The notes under the pieces are model-generated. The model was given only the letters and a program-made list of their open reading frames with translations. It had not been told where the DNA came from and did not search any database. A program made the position numbers and the translations under genes. From NCBI RefSeq assembly GCF_001975705.1, contig NZ_CP015093.1:2852001-2916000 (forward strand): DNA of 64,000 nucleotides, read 5' to 3'. The stretch is from Salipiger abyssi (GTDB taxonomy: Bacteria > Pseudomonadota > Alphaproteobacteria > Rhodobacterales > Rhodobacteraceae). Every line of letters starts with the position of its first letter. Within the stretch, counting starts at the first letter, position 1. Of this stretch, positions 31,142 to 39,046 are shown piece after piece.

Positions 31142-32149
31142 TCAGACGCGGAACAGGCCGCGATTGCCGAAGAGGGCGGAGACTTCCTGTTCGGGAAGGT
31201 CGAAATAGGCGCCGACGCGGTCGACCTTGGTGGCCGAGCCGAAGACGAAGGGCGTGCGCGCGTGCAGGCTGTCGGGGATCTTGTCGAGAATGCGCGTGGT
31301 GCCGTCGGTGGCATGGCCCTGTGCCTGCTCCACCAGCATGGCGATGGGGGCGCATTCATAGACCATGCGCAGCCGGCCCATGGCATAGCCGGGGCGGGCG
31401 TCGCCGGGATAGAGAAAGAGCCCGCCGCGCGCCAGGATGCGGTGGGTTTCGGCCACCAGCGAGGCGATCCAGCGCATGTTGAAATTCCGGGCGCGGGGGC
31501 CTTCGGCGCCAGCGAGGCAATCGTCGATATAGGCGCGCACCGGCTGCGGCCAATGGCGGTAGTTCGAGGCGTTGATGGCGAATTCCGTGCTTTCCTGCGA
31601 AATCGTCAGCGCGCTGTTCACCAGGGTGAAGAGGCCGGTCTCGGGGTCGAGGATGTAATCCTGCACACCGTCGCCGAAGGTGACGAGCATCATGCATTGC
31701 GGCCCGTAGATGATGTAGCCGGCGGCGATCTGTTCGTGACCGGGGCGCAGGAAACTGGCGGCGCCGTCCTCGTCCGCCTCGCGGATGGAAAAGATCGTGC
31801 CGATGGAGACATTGGTCTCGATGTTGGACGAGCCGTCCAGCGGGTCGATGGCCAGCGCCAGCGGGCCGGCCGGGTCGATCTCGGCCACGGTCTCCTGCTC
31901 TTCGGACGCGTACCAGCGCACGCCGCTGCCTTTCAGCTCGGTCGCGAAGGCCTCGTCGGCCATCACGTCGAGCGCCTTTTGCCGGTCGCCATCGGCATTG
32001 TCGCCGACGGTCGCGGCAAGCTGGCCTCCGAGCGGGCCGCGGGCAATGCGGCGGGACAGGTCGCGGCCGACCCGGCCGAGCGCCTCCATGGCGGGGCGCA
32101 GACGGGCCGGGATCGGCGCATCCGGGGAATAGGGGTTGCGGTCGGTCAT
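31142..32149 (-). CDS. fbp: Fructose-1,6-bisphosphatase class 1
   Basis: Calvin-cycle phosphatase (cbbF) of 335 residues. Metal and substrate motifs are [25 protein letters not shown] and [14 protein letters not shown] start at ATG 32149 behind the very strong GAGGAGGAGG; an ATG at 32191 would add 14 mostly acidic residues that include this ribosome site. It is the first gene of the operon, 100 bases from the divergent cbbR. Confidence 0.95.
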   Translation of the reverse strand: MTDRNPYSPDAPIPARLRPAMEALGRVGRDLSRRIARGPLGGQLAATVGDNADGDRQKALDVMADEAFATELKGSGVRWYASEEQETVAEIDPAGPLALAIDPLDGSSNIETNVSIGTIFSIREADEDGAASFLRPGHEQIAAGYIIYGPQCMMLVTFGDGVQDYILDPETGLFTLVNSALTISQESTEFAINASNYRHWPQPVRAYIDDCLAGAEGPRARNFNMRWIASLVAETHRILARGGLFLYPGDARPGYAMGRLRMVYECAPIAMLVEQAQGHATDGTTRILDKIPDSLHARTPFVFGSATKVDRVGAYFDLPEQEVSALFGNRGLFRV

Positions 32150-32208
32150 CAAGGCCTCCTCCTCCTCGACGGGTGACTTCGGCTTGATCATGAAGATCGC
32201 GGCTTGTA

Positions 32209-32226
32209 AGAAAATTTAAAAATTCT
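32209..32226. promoter_or_regulatory. Candidate CbbR operator
   Basis: An imperfect dyad AGAA-N2-TTTAAA-N2-TTCT lies in the only gap between cbbR and the cbb operon, 60 bases upstream of the fbp start. LysR regulators bind T-N11-A-type dyads in such divergent gaps. It is also the most AT-rich stretch of the neighbourhood. The assignment is inferred from symmetry and location. Confidence 0.5.
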
Positions 32227-32249
32227 GACCTTGGCTTTGGGAAAATTGA

Positions 32250-33182
32250 ATGCGTCGACTGGCCTCGCTGACCTTCAAACAGCTTCGCGCGCTGGAAGCC
32301 GTTGAAAGAACGGGCTCAATTTCCCGCGCGGCGGAAGAGCTCGGGCTCACGGCGCCGGCGGTGCACAGCCAGCTCAAGGCGCTGGATGCGACTTTCGGAT
32401 GCGCCATGCTGTCGCGGGAGGGGGCGGGGCCGTTTGTTGCGACGCCGGAGGGCAGGGTGCTTTTGCAGGCCCATGAAAGGGCCGATGCCGGGTTTCGCCT
32501 GGCGCTGCGCCGAATCGATGCGCTCCAGACCGGGCTGGCGGGCACGGTGGTGCTGGGGGTGGTCTCGACGGGGAAATATTTCGCGCCCGGCATCGTGGCG
32601 CGGCTGCGCAAGAGCTGCCCCGAGATCGAGGTGCTGTTGCAGGTCGGCAATCGCGACACGATCATCTCGGCGCTTCAGGACGGGGCGCTGGATCTGGCGA
32701 TCATGGGGCGGCCGCCGCGCGATCCGCCGCTCCAGGCGATTTCGCTGGGCGATCACCCGCATGTGCTGATCGCGCCGCCGGATCATCCGCTGGCCCACGC
32801 GCCGCGCATCACCCCCGAGGATGTGCTGAAGGAAACCATCCTGATGCGAGAGCCGGGATCGGGCACACGCATCCTGGCGACCCGGTTTCTCGACCGGATC
32901 GGCGAGGGCAAGACCTATGAGCGCTCCGAGATGGGCACCAATGAGACCATCAAGCAGGCGGTGATCGCCGGGCTGGGGCTGGCGCTGATCTCTTATCACA
33001 CGGTGGTGGAGGAGCTGCGCAGCGGGCGACTGGTGACGCTGGATCTGCCGGGGCTGCCGATCGTGCGGCACTGGTTCCTGCTGCATCCGGAGGACGCGCC
33101 GCTCAGCGGGGCGGCCCGCACCGTGTGGGAGTTCATCGCCGCCGAGAAGGACAGTTTCTTGCCGCGCTGGCCCCCGGCCTGA
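32250..33182 (+). CDS. cbbR: CbbR, LysR-family activator of the cbb operon
   Basis: LysR-type regulator of 310 residues. The N-terminal winged helix is LTFKQLRALEAVERTGSISR followed by AAEELGLTAPAVHSQLKALD. The C-terminal effector domain follows (GTVVLGVVSTGKYFAPGIVA), a pattern typical of CbbR. It is divergent from fbp with a 100-base shared control region. CbbR normally activates the cbb genes in response to NADPH or phosphorylated metabolites and represses itself. The ribosome site is weak. A TTCGTACGAA palindrome follows the stop. Confidence 0.94.
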   Translation: MRRLASLTFKQLRALEAVERTGSISRAAEELGLTAPAVHSQLKALDATFGCAMLSREGAGPFVATPEGRVLLQAHERADAGFRLALRRIDALQTGLAGTVVLGVVSTGKYFAPGIVARLRKSCPEIEVLLQVGNRDTIISALQDGALDLAIMGRPPRDPPLQAISLGDHPHVLIAPPDHPLAHAPRITPEDVLKETILMREPGSGTRILATRFLDRIGEGKTYERSEMGTNETIKQAVIAGLGLALISYHTVVEELRSGRLVTLDLPGLPIVRHWFLLHPEDAPLSGAARTVWEFIAAEKDSFLPRWPPA

Positions 33183-33188
33183 GGCCCA

Positions 33189-33210
33189 AGATTTTTCGTA
33201 CGAAAAATCT
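33189..33210. terminator. Palindrome, TTCGTACGAA core (bidirectional terminator candidate)
   Basis: A perfect 22-bp palindrome (arm AGATTTTTCGT) lies between the convergent cbbR and dadA-like genes. It is identical, including the following CTG, to the second palindrome at 10885-10906, over 22 kb away. Confidence 0.7.
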
Positions 33211-33224
33211 CTGGCGCGCGGGGG

Positions 33225-34466
33225 TCAGCGGAAGCGGTCGGGGGCGTAGGGCGCGAGGTCGATATTGGGCGTGTGGCCAGAGATGAGCTGGGCCAGCAGC
33301 CGCCCGGTCTTCGGCCCGCCGGTCAGCCCGACATGATCGTGGCCGAACCCCATATAGGCGCCTTTCAGCGCCGGCGCCGCGCCGATCACCGGCAGCGAAT
33401 CCGCCATGGACGGCCTGTGCCCCATCCAGCGCACGGTCTTTTTCCAGCTCAGCCCCGGCATCGCCGCCCGGATCTGGCGTTCGAGCAGCGCGAAGGGCGC
33501 GTCCGAGGCCGGCAGATCCAGCCCTCCAAGCTCGACGATGCCGGCGAGCCGCAGCCGGCCCTCCATCGGTGTTGCGACGAATTTCCCGGTGGTGACCATC
33601 GCCGGCGCCCGCGGCATGACCGAGGGCTCGTAGAGCTCGATATGATAGCCGCGCTCGGATTCGAGCTGTGGCCTGACGCCAAGCTTTGCCGCCAGCGGGC
33701 CGGACCAGGCGCCGGCGGTCAGCACGGCGGCATCGCAGGCAATGGTCTCGCCGCCGATCCGCACGCCGCTGACCGCACCGCCCACCTGCACGATATCGCT
33801 GACGGCGCCGGTCACCAGTCGCGCGCCCTGCGCCTCCGCATGTGCGGCCAGCGCCTTCACATAGCGGCCCGGGTCGGAGATCCGCCCGTGGCCCGCAAAG
33901 CGCACCGCGCAGCTCAGGGCCGGGCTGAAGGCCGGGTCGTAGTCGCGCAGGGCCGGCCCCTCCAGCAGCTCCCAGCCGAACCCGTTTTCCCGCTTCACCG
34001 AAAACCCGAACGCATCGGCATCGAAGGCGGCGCGGTCGGCATAGAGATGGAGGTAATCCGCCGCATGCAGCCAGCGCTCGGCGCCGGTGCCGGTGGCGAG
34101 CGCCAGATGATCGTTATAGCTGTCGCCGATGATCGGGCGGATCGCTGCGGCGCGCCGGCGCACGGCGCCGGCAGTGGCCTGCGACAGGAAGCGCATGAGC
34201 CAGGGCGCCATTTTCGGCAGGTAGGACCACTTCACGAAAAGCGGCTGGTTCGGATCGAGCAGCATCCTCGGCGCGCTGCGCCACAGGCCGGGGCCGGGCA
34301 CCGGCACCACCGAGGAGGCGGCCAGCACGCCGGCATTGCCGTGGCTGGTGCCCTCGCCGGGGCCGGTCCTGTCGATCAGTACCACGCGATGCCCCTCGCG
34401 CTGCAACCAGATCGCAGTCGAAACCCCGACGATCCCCGCGCCGATCACTGCCACCGTCTTTGTCAT
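33225..34466 (-). CDS. FAD-dependent oxidoreductase, D-amino acid dehydrogenase-like
   Basis: DAO-family flavoprotein of 413 residues. The N terminus has the dinucleotide motif VAVIGAGIVGVSTAIWL and the following LIDRTGPGEGTSHGNAG, as in DadA. The C-terminal motif is WMGHRPSMADSLPVIGAAP, with a second FAD contact at GFGHDHVGLTGGPKTG. DadA oxidises D-alanine and related D-amino acids, but paralogues act on hydroxyproline or sarcosine-like substrates. No racemase or catabolic partner is next to it, so the substrate is open. Confidence 0.87.
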   Translation of the reverse strand: MTKTVAVIGAGIVGVSTAIWLQREGHRVVLIDRTGPGEGTSHGNAGVLAASSVVPVPGPGLWRSAPRMLLDPNQPLFVKWSYLPKMAPWLMRFLSQATAGAVRRRAAAIRPIIGDSYNDHLALATGTGAERWLHAADYLHLYADRAAFDADAFGFSVKRENGFGWELLEGPALRDYDPAFSPALSCAVRFAGHGRISDPGRYVKALAAHAEAQGARLVTGAVSDIVQVGGAVSGVRIGGETIACDAAVLTAGAWSGPLAAKLGVRPQLESERGYHIELYEPSVMPRAPAMVTTGKFVATPMEGRLRLAGIVELGGLDLPASDAPFALLERQIRAAMPGLSWKKTVRWMGHRPSMADSLPVIGAAPALKGAYMGFGHDHVGLTGGPKTGRLLAQLISGHTPNIDLAPYAPDRFR

Positions 34467-34705
34467 CCTGTCCCCTCGGTGTCGCGCAAACGCGCCTCCC
34501 GCCGCGGATCAAGCGCGTATTTCGTCGGCCTGTCAACGCGGTGGCAACCGCTGCCGCACCTTCGGTCCGGGGCAGGCGGCGCGTGCAGGGGTGCGGCATT
34601 CTGACCTGTCTGCGGCGGGTTTCCTCTCGCGCTGCGTAAGAGAGAATGCAGGGCCGGCGCCTCCGGAGGGCCGCCTGTGCCAAGGTAAGAGTAGGGAACG
34701 GGACG

Positions 34706-35959
34706 ATGGGACGCAGCAGCGCCGAGATTTCGCAAACGCTTCAGAAGGCAAAACAGCGGCGCAACCCGCTCTGGATCGGGCTTGTCGTGGTGCTTCTGGC
34801 GGCGGCGGGGGCGTGGATCTGGCTCGGCAGCGCGTCTTCGCAGGACGGGGTGCGCTATGTGACCGAACCGGTGCGCCGGGGCAGCTTTCAGGTCGATGTG
34901 ACCGCCACCGGCACCGTGCAGCCCACCACCGAGGTCACCGTTTCCTCGGAGCTGTCGGGCACGCTGGCCAGCGTCGAGGTCGATTACAACGACCGGGTGA
35001 GCGTGGGGCAGGTGCTGGCGCGGCTCGACGACACCAAGCTGCGCGCGCAGCTGACCAATGCCGAGGCCTCGCTGGCCTCTGCCACGGCTAAGCTCGTGCA
35101 GGCGGAGGCAAGCGCCCGCGAGGCGCAGTCGAATTACGACACGCAGAAACGGCTGGACGAGCGCGGGGTGACCACCCACACCGATCTCATCGCCTTCGAG
35201 GCGGCGCATGACCGCGCACAGGCTGCCGTCGAGATGGCGGCGGCGGATCTCAAGCTCGCCGAGGCCAATCTGGTGCTGGCGCAGGCGGATCTGGAGGACG
35301 CGGCCATTGTCTCGCCCATCGACGGCATCGTGCTCGACCGGCTGGCGGAGACCGGCCAGACCGTCGCCGCCAGCCTCTCGGCGCCCGAGCTCTTTACCCT
35401 GGCCGAGGATCTGCGGCGGATGGAGGTGCAGGTGGATATCGACGAGGCCGATATCGGTCGCGTCTCCGAGGGCAACCCCGCCACCTTCACAGTCGATGCC
35501 TATTCCGGCCGCCGTTTCGAGGCGCAGCTTGCGCAGCTGCGCTATGCGCCGGAAGAGACCGACGGCGTGGTGACCTACAAGGGTGTGCTGACCGTCGACA
35601 ATGACGAGCTGCTGCTGCGCCCGGGGATGACGGCCACCGCCACCATCGCCGTGGCGCAGGTCGAGGACGCGCTCCTCGTGTCGAACTCGGCGCTGCGCTA
35701 CGTGCCGCCGCAGACCGCCAGCGACACGGGCGGCGGCGGTGGCGGCAGCGGGCTCGTGGGGCTCGTGATGCCGTCCCGTGGGAGCCTGGGTGGCGTGAGC
35801 GGCCGTGCCGATGCCTCCACCGTCTGGGTGCTGCGCGACGGCGCGGCCGCCGAGATTGCGGTCGAGACCGGGCAGAGCGACGGTCGCAGCACCGAGATCC
35901 GTTCCGGCGATCTGGCCGAGGGCGACCTCGTGATCATCGACCAGACCGAGGCGCAATGA
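34706..35959 (+). CDS. Efflux periplasmic adaptor (MacA-like)
   Basis: HlyD/MacA-type membrane fusion protein of 417 residues, anchored by one N-terminal segment (NPLWIGLVVVLLAAAGAWIWL). It has the biotinyl-lipoyl-like half motif TVSSELSGTLASVEVDYNDRV and the partner DAAIVSPIDGIVLDRLAETG. Between them lies a long Ala/Glu-rich coiled-coil hairpin (about residues 110-200). A glycine-rich loop (TGGGGGGSG) interrupts the membrane-proximal domain. I start at ATG 34706. It leads a three-gene operon with an ATPase and a FtsX-like permease. Substrate unknown. Confidence 0.92.
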   Translation: MGRSSAEISQTLQKAKQRRNPLWIGLVVVLLAAAGAWIWLGSASSQDGVRYVTEPVRRGSFQVDVTATGTVQPTTEVTVSSELSGTLASVEVDYNDRVSVGQVLARLDDTKLRAQLTNAEASLASATAKLVQAEASAREAQSNYDTQKRLDERGVTTHTDLIAFEAAHDRAQAAVEMAAADLKLAEANLVLAQADLEDAAIVSPIDGIVLDRLAETGQTVAASLSAPELFTLAEDLRRMEVQVDIDEADIGRVSEGNPATFTVDAYSGRRFEAQLAQLRYAPEETDGVVTYKGVLTVDNDELLLRPGMTATATIAVAQVEDALLVSNSALRYVPPQTASDTGGGGGGSGLVGLVMPSRGSLGGVSGRADASTVWVLRDGAAAEIAVETGQSDGRSTEIRSGDLAEGDLVIIDQTEAQ

Positions 35960-35960
35960 C

Positions 35961-36680
35961 ATGGGCGAGGAGACAACCGGCCCGCTGATCGTCCTGCGCG
36001 ATGTCAGCCGCGTCTATGGCGAGGGCGAGGCCGAGGTGCGGGCGCTCGACGGGGTCGATCTGACCATAGACCAGGGCGAGTTCATCGCCATCATGGGGCC
36101 TTCGGGCTCGGGCAAATCCACCGCGATGAACATCGTCGGCTGCCTCGACCGGCCGACCGGCGGCAGCTACCTGTTCCACGATGTGGAGGTGGGCGGGCTC
36201 GACCGCGACCAGCGCGCGATCCTGCGGCGCGAATATCTCGGCTTCGTCTTTCAGGGCTTCAACCTGCTGCCGCGCTCGACGGCGCTGGAGAATGTCGAGC
36301 TGCCGCTGATCTACAAGGGCGTGCCGCCCGCCGAGCGCGCCGCGCGGGCGCGGTCTGCACTGGAGAAGGTCGGGCTTGCGGGCCGCGAGCATCACCAGCC
36401 CTCACAGCTATCGGGCGGCCAGCAGCAGCGCGTCGCCATTGCGCGGGCCATTGTCGACAACCCGATGGTGCTGCTCGCTGACGAGCCGACGGGCAATCTC
36501 GACACCCACCGCTCGCGCGAGATCATGGAGCTGCTCGTGGCGCTCAACCGCGATGACGGTATCACCATCATCATGGTCACCCACGAGGAAGACATGGCGG
36601 AATATGCCCACCGCATCGTGCTGTTTGTCGACGGGCGGGTGCAGAGCGAAGATTACCGGCCGGCGGAACGGGAGGGTTAG
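35961..36680 (+). CDS. ABC transporter ATPase (MacB/LolD type)
   Basis: ATPase of 239 residues. Walker A is GPSGSGKSTAMNIVG, the Q-loop is FVFQGFNLLPR, the signature is LSGGQQQRVAIARA, and Walker B is VLLADEPTGNLD. It starts one base after the adaptor stop and ends three bases before the permease start. With the separate permease it makes a split MacB. It powers export of an unknown substrate from the periplasmic side. Confidence 0.93.
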   Translation: MGEETTGPLIVLRDVSRVYGEGEAEVRALDGVDLTIDQGEFIAIMGPSGSGKSTAMNIVGCLDRPTGGSYLFHDVEVGGLDRDQRAILRREYLGFVFQGFNLLPRSTALENVELPLIYKGVPPAERAARARSALEKVGLAGREHHQPSQLSGGQQQRVAIARAIVDNPMVLLADEPTGNLDTHRSREIMELLVALNRDDGITIIMVTHEEDMAEYAHRIVLFVDGRVQSEDYRPAEREG

Positions 36681-36683
36681 ATC

Positions 36684-37889
36684 ATGCTTTGGGAAACCGT
36701 GCGCCTGGCGCTTCTGGCGATCACGCGCAATGCGCTGCGCTCCTTCCTGACGGTGCTGGGGGTGGTGATCGGCGTTGCCGCCGTCATCGCCATGGTGACC
36801 ATCGGGCAGGGCTCTTCGGAACAGGTGACCGCGGATGTGGAGAGCCTCGGCAGCGACGTGCTGATGCTGCGCCCCGGCAGCAGCTTCGGCGGCCCGGGCG
36901 TGTCTGACACCGTCGCCGAGTTCACCCTGCGCGATGCCGATGCGCTGGGCGAGCTCAGCGTGCTTTCGGCGGTGGCCCCGGTGGTCAACAGCCCCGCCAC
37001 CGCCGTCTATGGCAACGCCAACAGCAGCACCACGGTGACCGGCAGCAGCAACGATTATCTCGACGTGGCGAACTGGACGATCCTGCGCGGGCGCAGCTTC
37101 AGCCCCGCCGAGGAAAGCTCGGGCGCGGCGGTCTGCATCCTCGGCGAAAGCGTCCGCCAGGAGCTTTTCGGCAATGCCGATCCCACCGGCGAGACGATCC
37201 GGATCAAGACCGTGTCCTGCGATGTGATCGGCTATCTCGAAGCCAAGGGCGCGGGCATGATGGGGCAGGATCAGGACGACCTGATCCTGATGCCGATCCG
37301 CGCCGTGCAGCGGCGGCTGGTGGGATCCACCGATGTGTCGAGCTTCCAGCTGGCGCTGGCGCCCGGGGTCTCGGCGGATCGTGGCACCCGCGAGATCGAG
37401 GCGCTGATGCGCGAGCGCCGGCGGATCCAGATCGACGAGGCCGACGATTTCCGCGTCATGGACATGGCGCAGATCGCCTCCATGCTGACCTCGGTGAACT
37501 CCGTGCTGACCGGACTTTTGTCGGCGGTGGCGGCGGTGAGCCTGCTGGTGGGCGGCATCGGCATCATGAACATCATGCTGGTCTCGGTCACCGAGCGCAC
37601 GCGCGAGATCGGCATCCGGCTCGCCATCGGCGCCACCGCCCGGCAGGTGCTGACACAGTTTCTGGTCGAGGCGATCGTGCTGTCGGTGCTGGGCGGGGTG
37701 ATCGGTATCCTGCTGGGCTTTGCCATCGCCTTCGCGGCCGCGCAGCTCATGGCGATTCCGTTTACGCCGAGCATCGAGATCGTCGGCCTCGCCTTTGTGT
37801 TTTCGGGGCTGGTTGGCGTGGTCTTCGGCTATTTCCCCGCCCGCCGCGCCGCCCGGCTCGACCCGATTGAGGCGCTGCGCCACCAGTGA
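36684..37889 (+). CDS. ABC transporter permease (MacB/FtsX family)
   Basis: Permease of 401 residues with the MacB layout: an N-terminal transmembrane helix (FLTVLGVVIGVAAVIAMVTIG), a large periplasmic domain (about residues 45-270), and three C-terminal helices starting with SLLVGGIGIMNIMLVSVTER. The motif TREIGIRLAIGATARQVLTQF is typical of MacB and FtsX. It ends the operon. The tripartite pump would still need a TolC partner; a TolC-family gene lies at 57150-58595, beyond the island. Confidence 0.93.
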   Translation: MLWETVRLALLAITRNALRSFLTVLGVVIGVAAVIAMVTIGQGSSEQVTADVESLGSDVLMLRPGSSFGGPGVSDTVAEFTLRDADALGELSVLSAVAPVVNSPATAVYGNANSSTTVTGSSNDYLDVANWTILRGRSFSPAEESSGAAVCILGESVRQELFGNADPTGETIRIKTVSCDVIGYLEAKGAGMMGQDQDDLILMPIRAVQRRLVGSTDVSSFQLALAPGVSADRGTREIEALMRERRRIQIDEADDFRVMDMAQIASMLTSVNSVLTGLLSAVAAVSLLVGGIGIMNIMLVSVTERTREIGIRLAIGATARQVLTQFLVEAIVLSVLGGVIGILLGFAIAFAAAQLMAIPFTPSIEIVGLAFVFSGLVGVVFGYFPARRAARLDPIEALRHQ

Positions 37890-37931
37890 TCGCCGTTCCC
37901 TGTCGCCGGTTATGCCGGGGAAGGCGATTTT
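37890..37931 (+). terminator. Probable terminator after the macAB-like operon
   Basis: Just after the permease stop an imperfect stem (left arm TCGCCGTTCCC, right arm GGGGAAGGCGA) is followed by TTTTC. This fits a rho-independent terminator for the efflux operon. Confidence 0.5.
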
Positions 37932-37960
37932 CGGTCTATTGGAAAATGCAGATGGGGTCT

Positions 37961-38561
37961 TTCAAGGTGAGTAAGCTGTCCGAACATCATTGCCACAAGC
38001 TGCACCAGCTCTAAGAGGTGGACGGCTCGGAAATCGTCTGGACGCCCACCGACCGGGAGGCTTTCAATGCGGGTGCGCCGGAATGGGTGCGCCGCATTCT
38101 CTGCGAAGCCTGCGAAACCAGGTTGCGCCCGGCTGACCTGATCAAGCTGACCCCGGCCCACGTCGAACAGACCCCGCGCGGTTGTCGCCTGCGTGTCAGG
38201 ACGAACAAGCGCAAACGGCTGGCACATATCCCGATCACGCCGGCGCTGGCCGAGGGGATCGACACCACCCCACCGGGCCGATTGCTGATCCTGAAGAACG
38301 CCAGCGGCAACGCGCTGACCCCGCACCGCGCGTCGGAGGGGGGCCGCCAGTGGCGCGACAAGGCAAAGCTGTCCGATGAACTGCGCCTGTACGATGCGCG
38401 CGACGCGGCTGCTGAACGCGGGACTGTCCCTCGCTGAGATCGCCAATCACATGGGGTGGCCCGTTCGCTATGCGGCGAATTTGACCGAGCGCTACGCCCG
38501 CGTCTCGCCCGACGAAACCGATGCTGCTCTGGTCAAACCGGCCCAAGCGAAAGGGGCGTAG
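37961..38561 (+). pseudogene. Decayed tyrosine recombinase (integrase) fragment
   Basis: The frame reads KLHQL-stop-EVDGSEIVWTPTDREAF, then PEWVRRILCEACETRLRPADLIKLTP (box I Arg region), then LRLYDAR. A frame jump near 38405 leads to ATRLLNAGLSLAEIANHMGW and ERYARVSPDETDAAL. Intact relatives continue without interruption through DARGTAATRLL, so at least one small deletion and one nonsense codon (TAA at 38012) are present, and the N terminus is missing. It ends 63 bases before the left copy of the tRNA-Cys repeat, the same spacing as the live integrase has to the right copy (65). I read it as the remnant of an earlier island at this site. Confidence 0.8.
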
Positions 38562-38623
38562 CAGGAACAAAACTGTAAACGCTCATGTAAACAGTGAAGC
38601 CCGCGCAAGCACCGGTGACACGC

Positions 38624-38657
38624 AAGTGCTTGAAAGTAAATGGAGGCGAGTACCGGA
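38624..38657. repeat. Left attachment repeat (tRNA-Cys 3' end copy)
   Basis: AAGTGCTTGAAA followed by a short variable stretch and AATGGAGGCGAGTACCGGA. It matches 55429-55461 except for one indel and one substitution. The last 17 bases equal the 3' end of the tRNA-Cys gene (CCA, acceptor strand, start of the T arm). Similarity fades after that. It marks the left end of the island. Confidence 0.85.
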
Positions 38658-39046
38658 CCCGCTACCGTTTTTCTAAACCACTGGAAGGCATGAACAATCG
38701 AGTGCGAGGTTGAGTTGTGTGTCGCACTTCGTGTCACACTTATGCTGTCTGGGTTGTGTTTTTGTCAACCGGCGCGTTTCGGCTGCGGTGGCCTTCTATC
38801 CTCCTATGGATAACCAGACTGAGGCCTTTGCTTGAAGGGAGGACGGGTTACGTCTTGCCATTTCTTTCCCTGCTATAGGTGGCCCGGATGCTGATCCTCC
38901 CGGTCCTTCCTGTGTCCTTTGGTGCGGGCGAAGCGCGAGGCGGGGCGTATCCTTGCCCGCGCAGGTAGGGTGCGGGGGGGAAGTTCGTACTTGCAATGTA
39001 TGGATAGCGCCACGAAAAAATGTTTCGGAAAATCTCGGCGTGCTCA
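38658..39046. other. Island left edge, no gene recognised
   Basis: Between the left repeat and the NTPase stop I see no convincing gene. Short frames on the minus strand exist but lack ribosome sites, domains and plausible composition. Confidence 0.5.

Noticed and set aside
36408..37883. Minus-strand open frame opposite the macB-like permease
   Set aside because: Antisense shadow with low-complexity His/Asp/Gly-rich sequence; the permease frame has membrane helices and family motifs.
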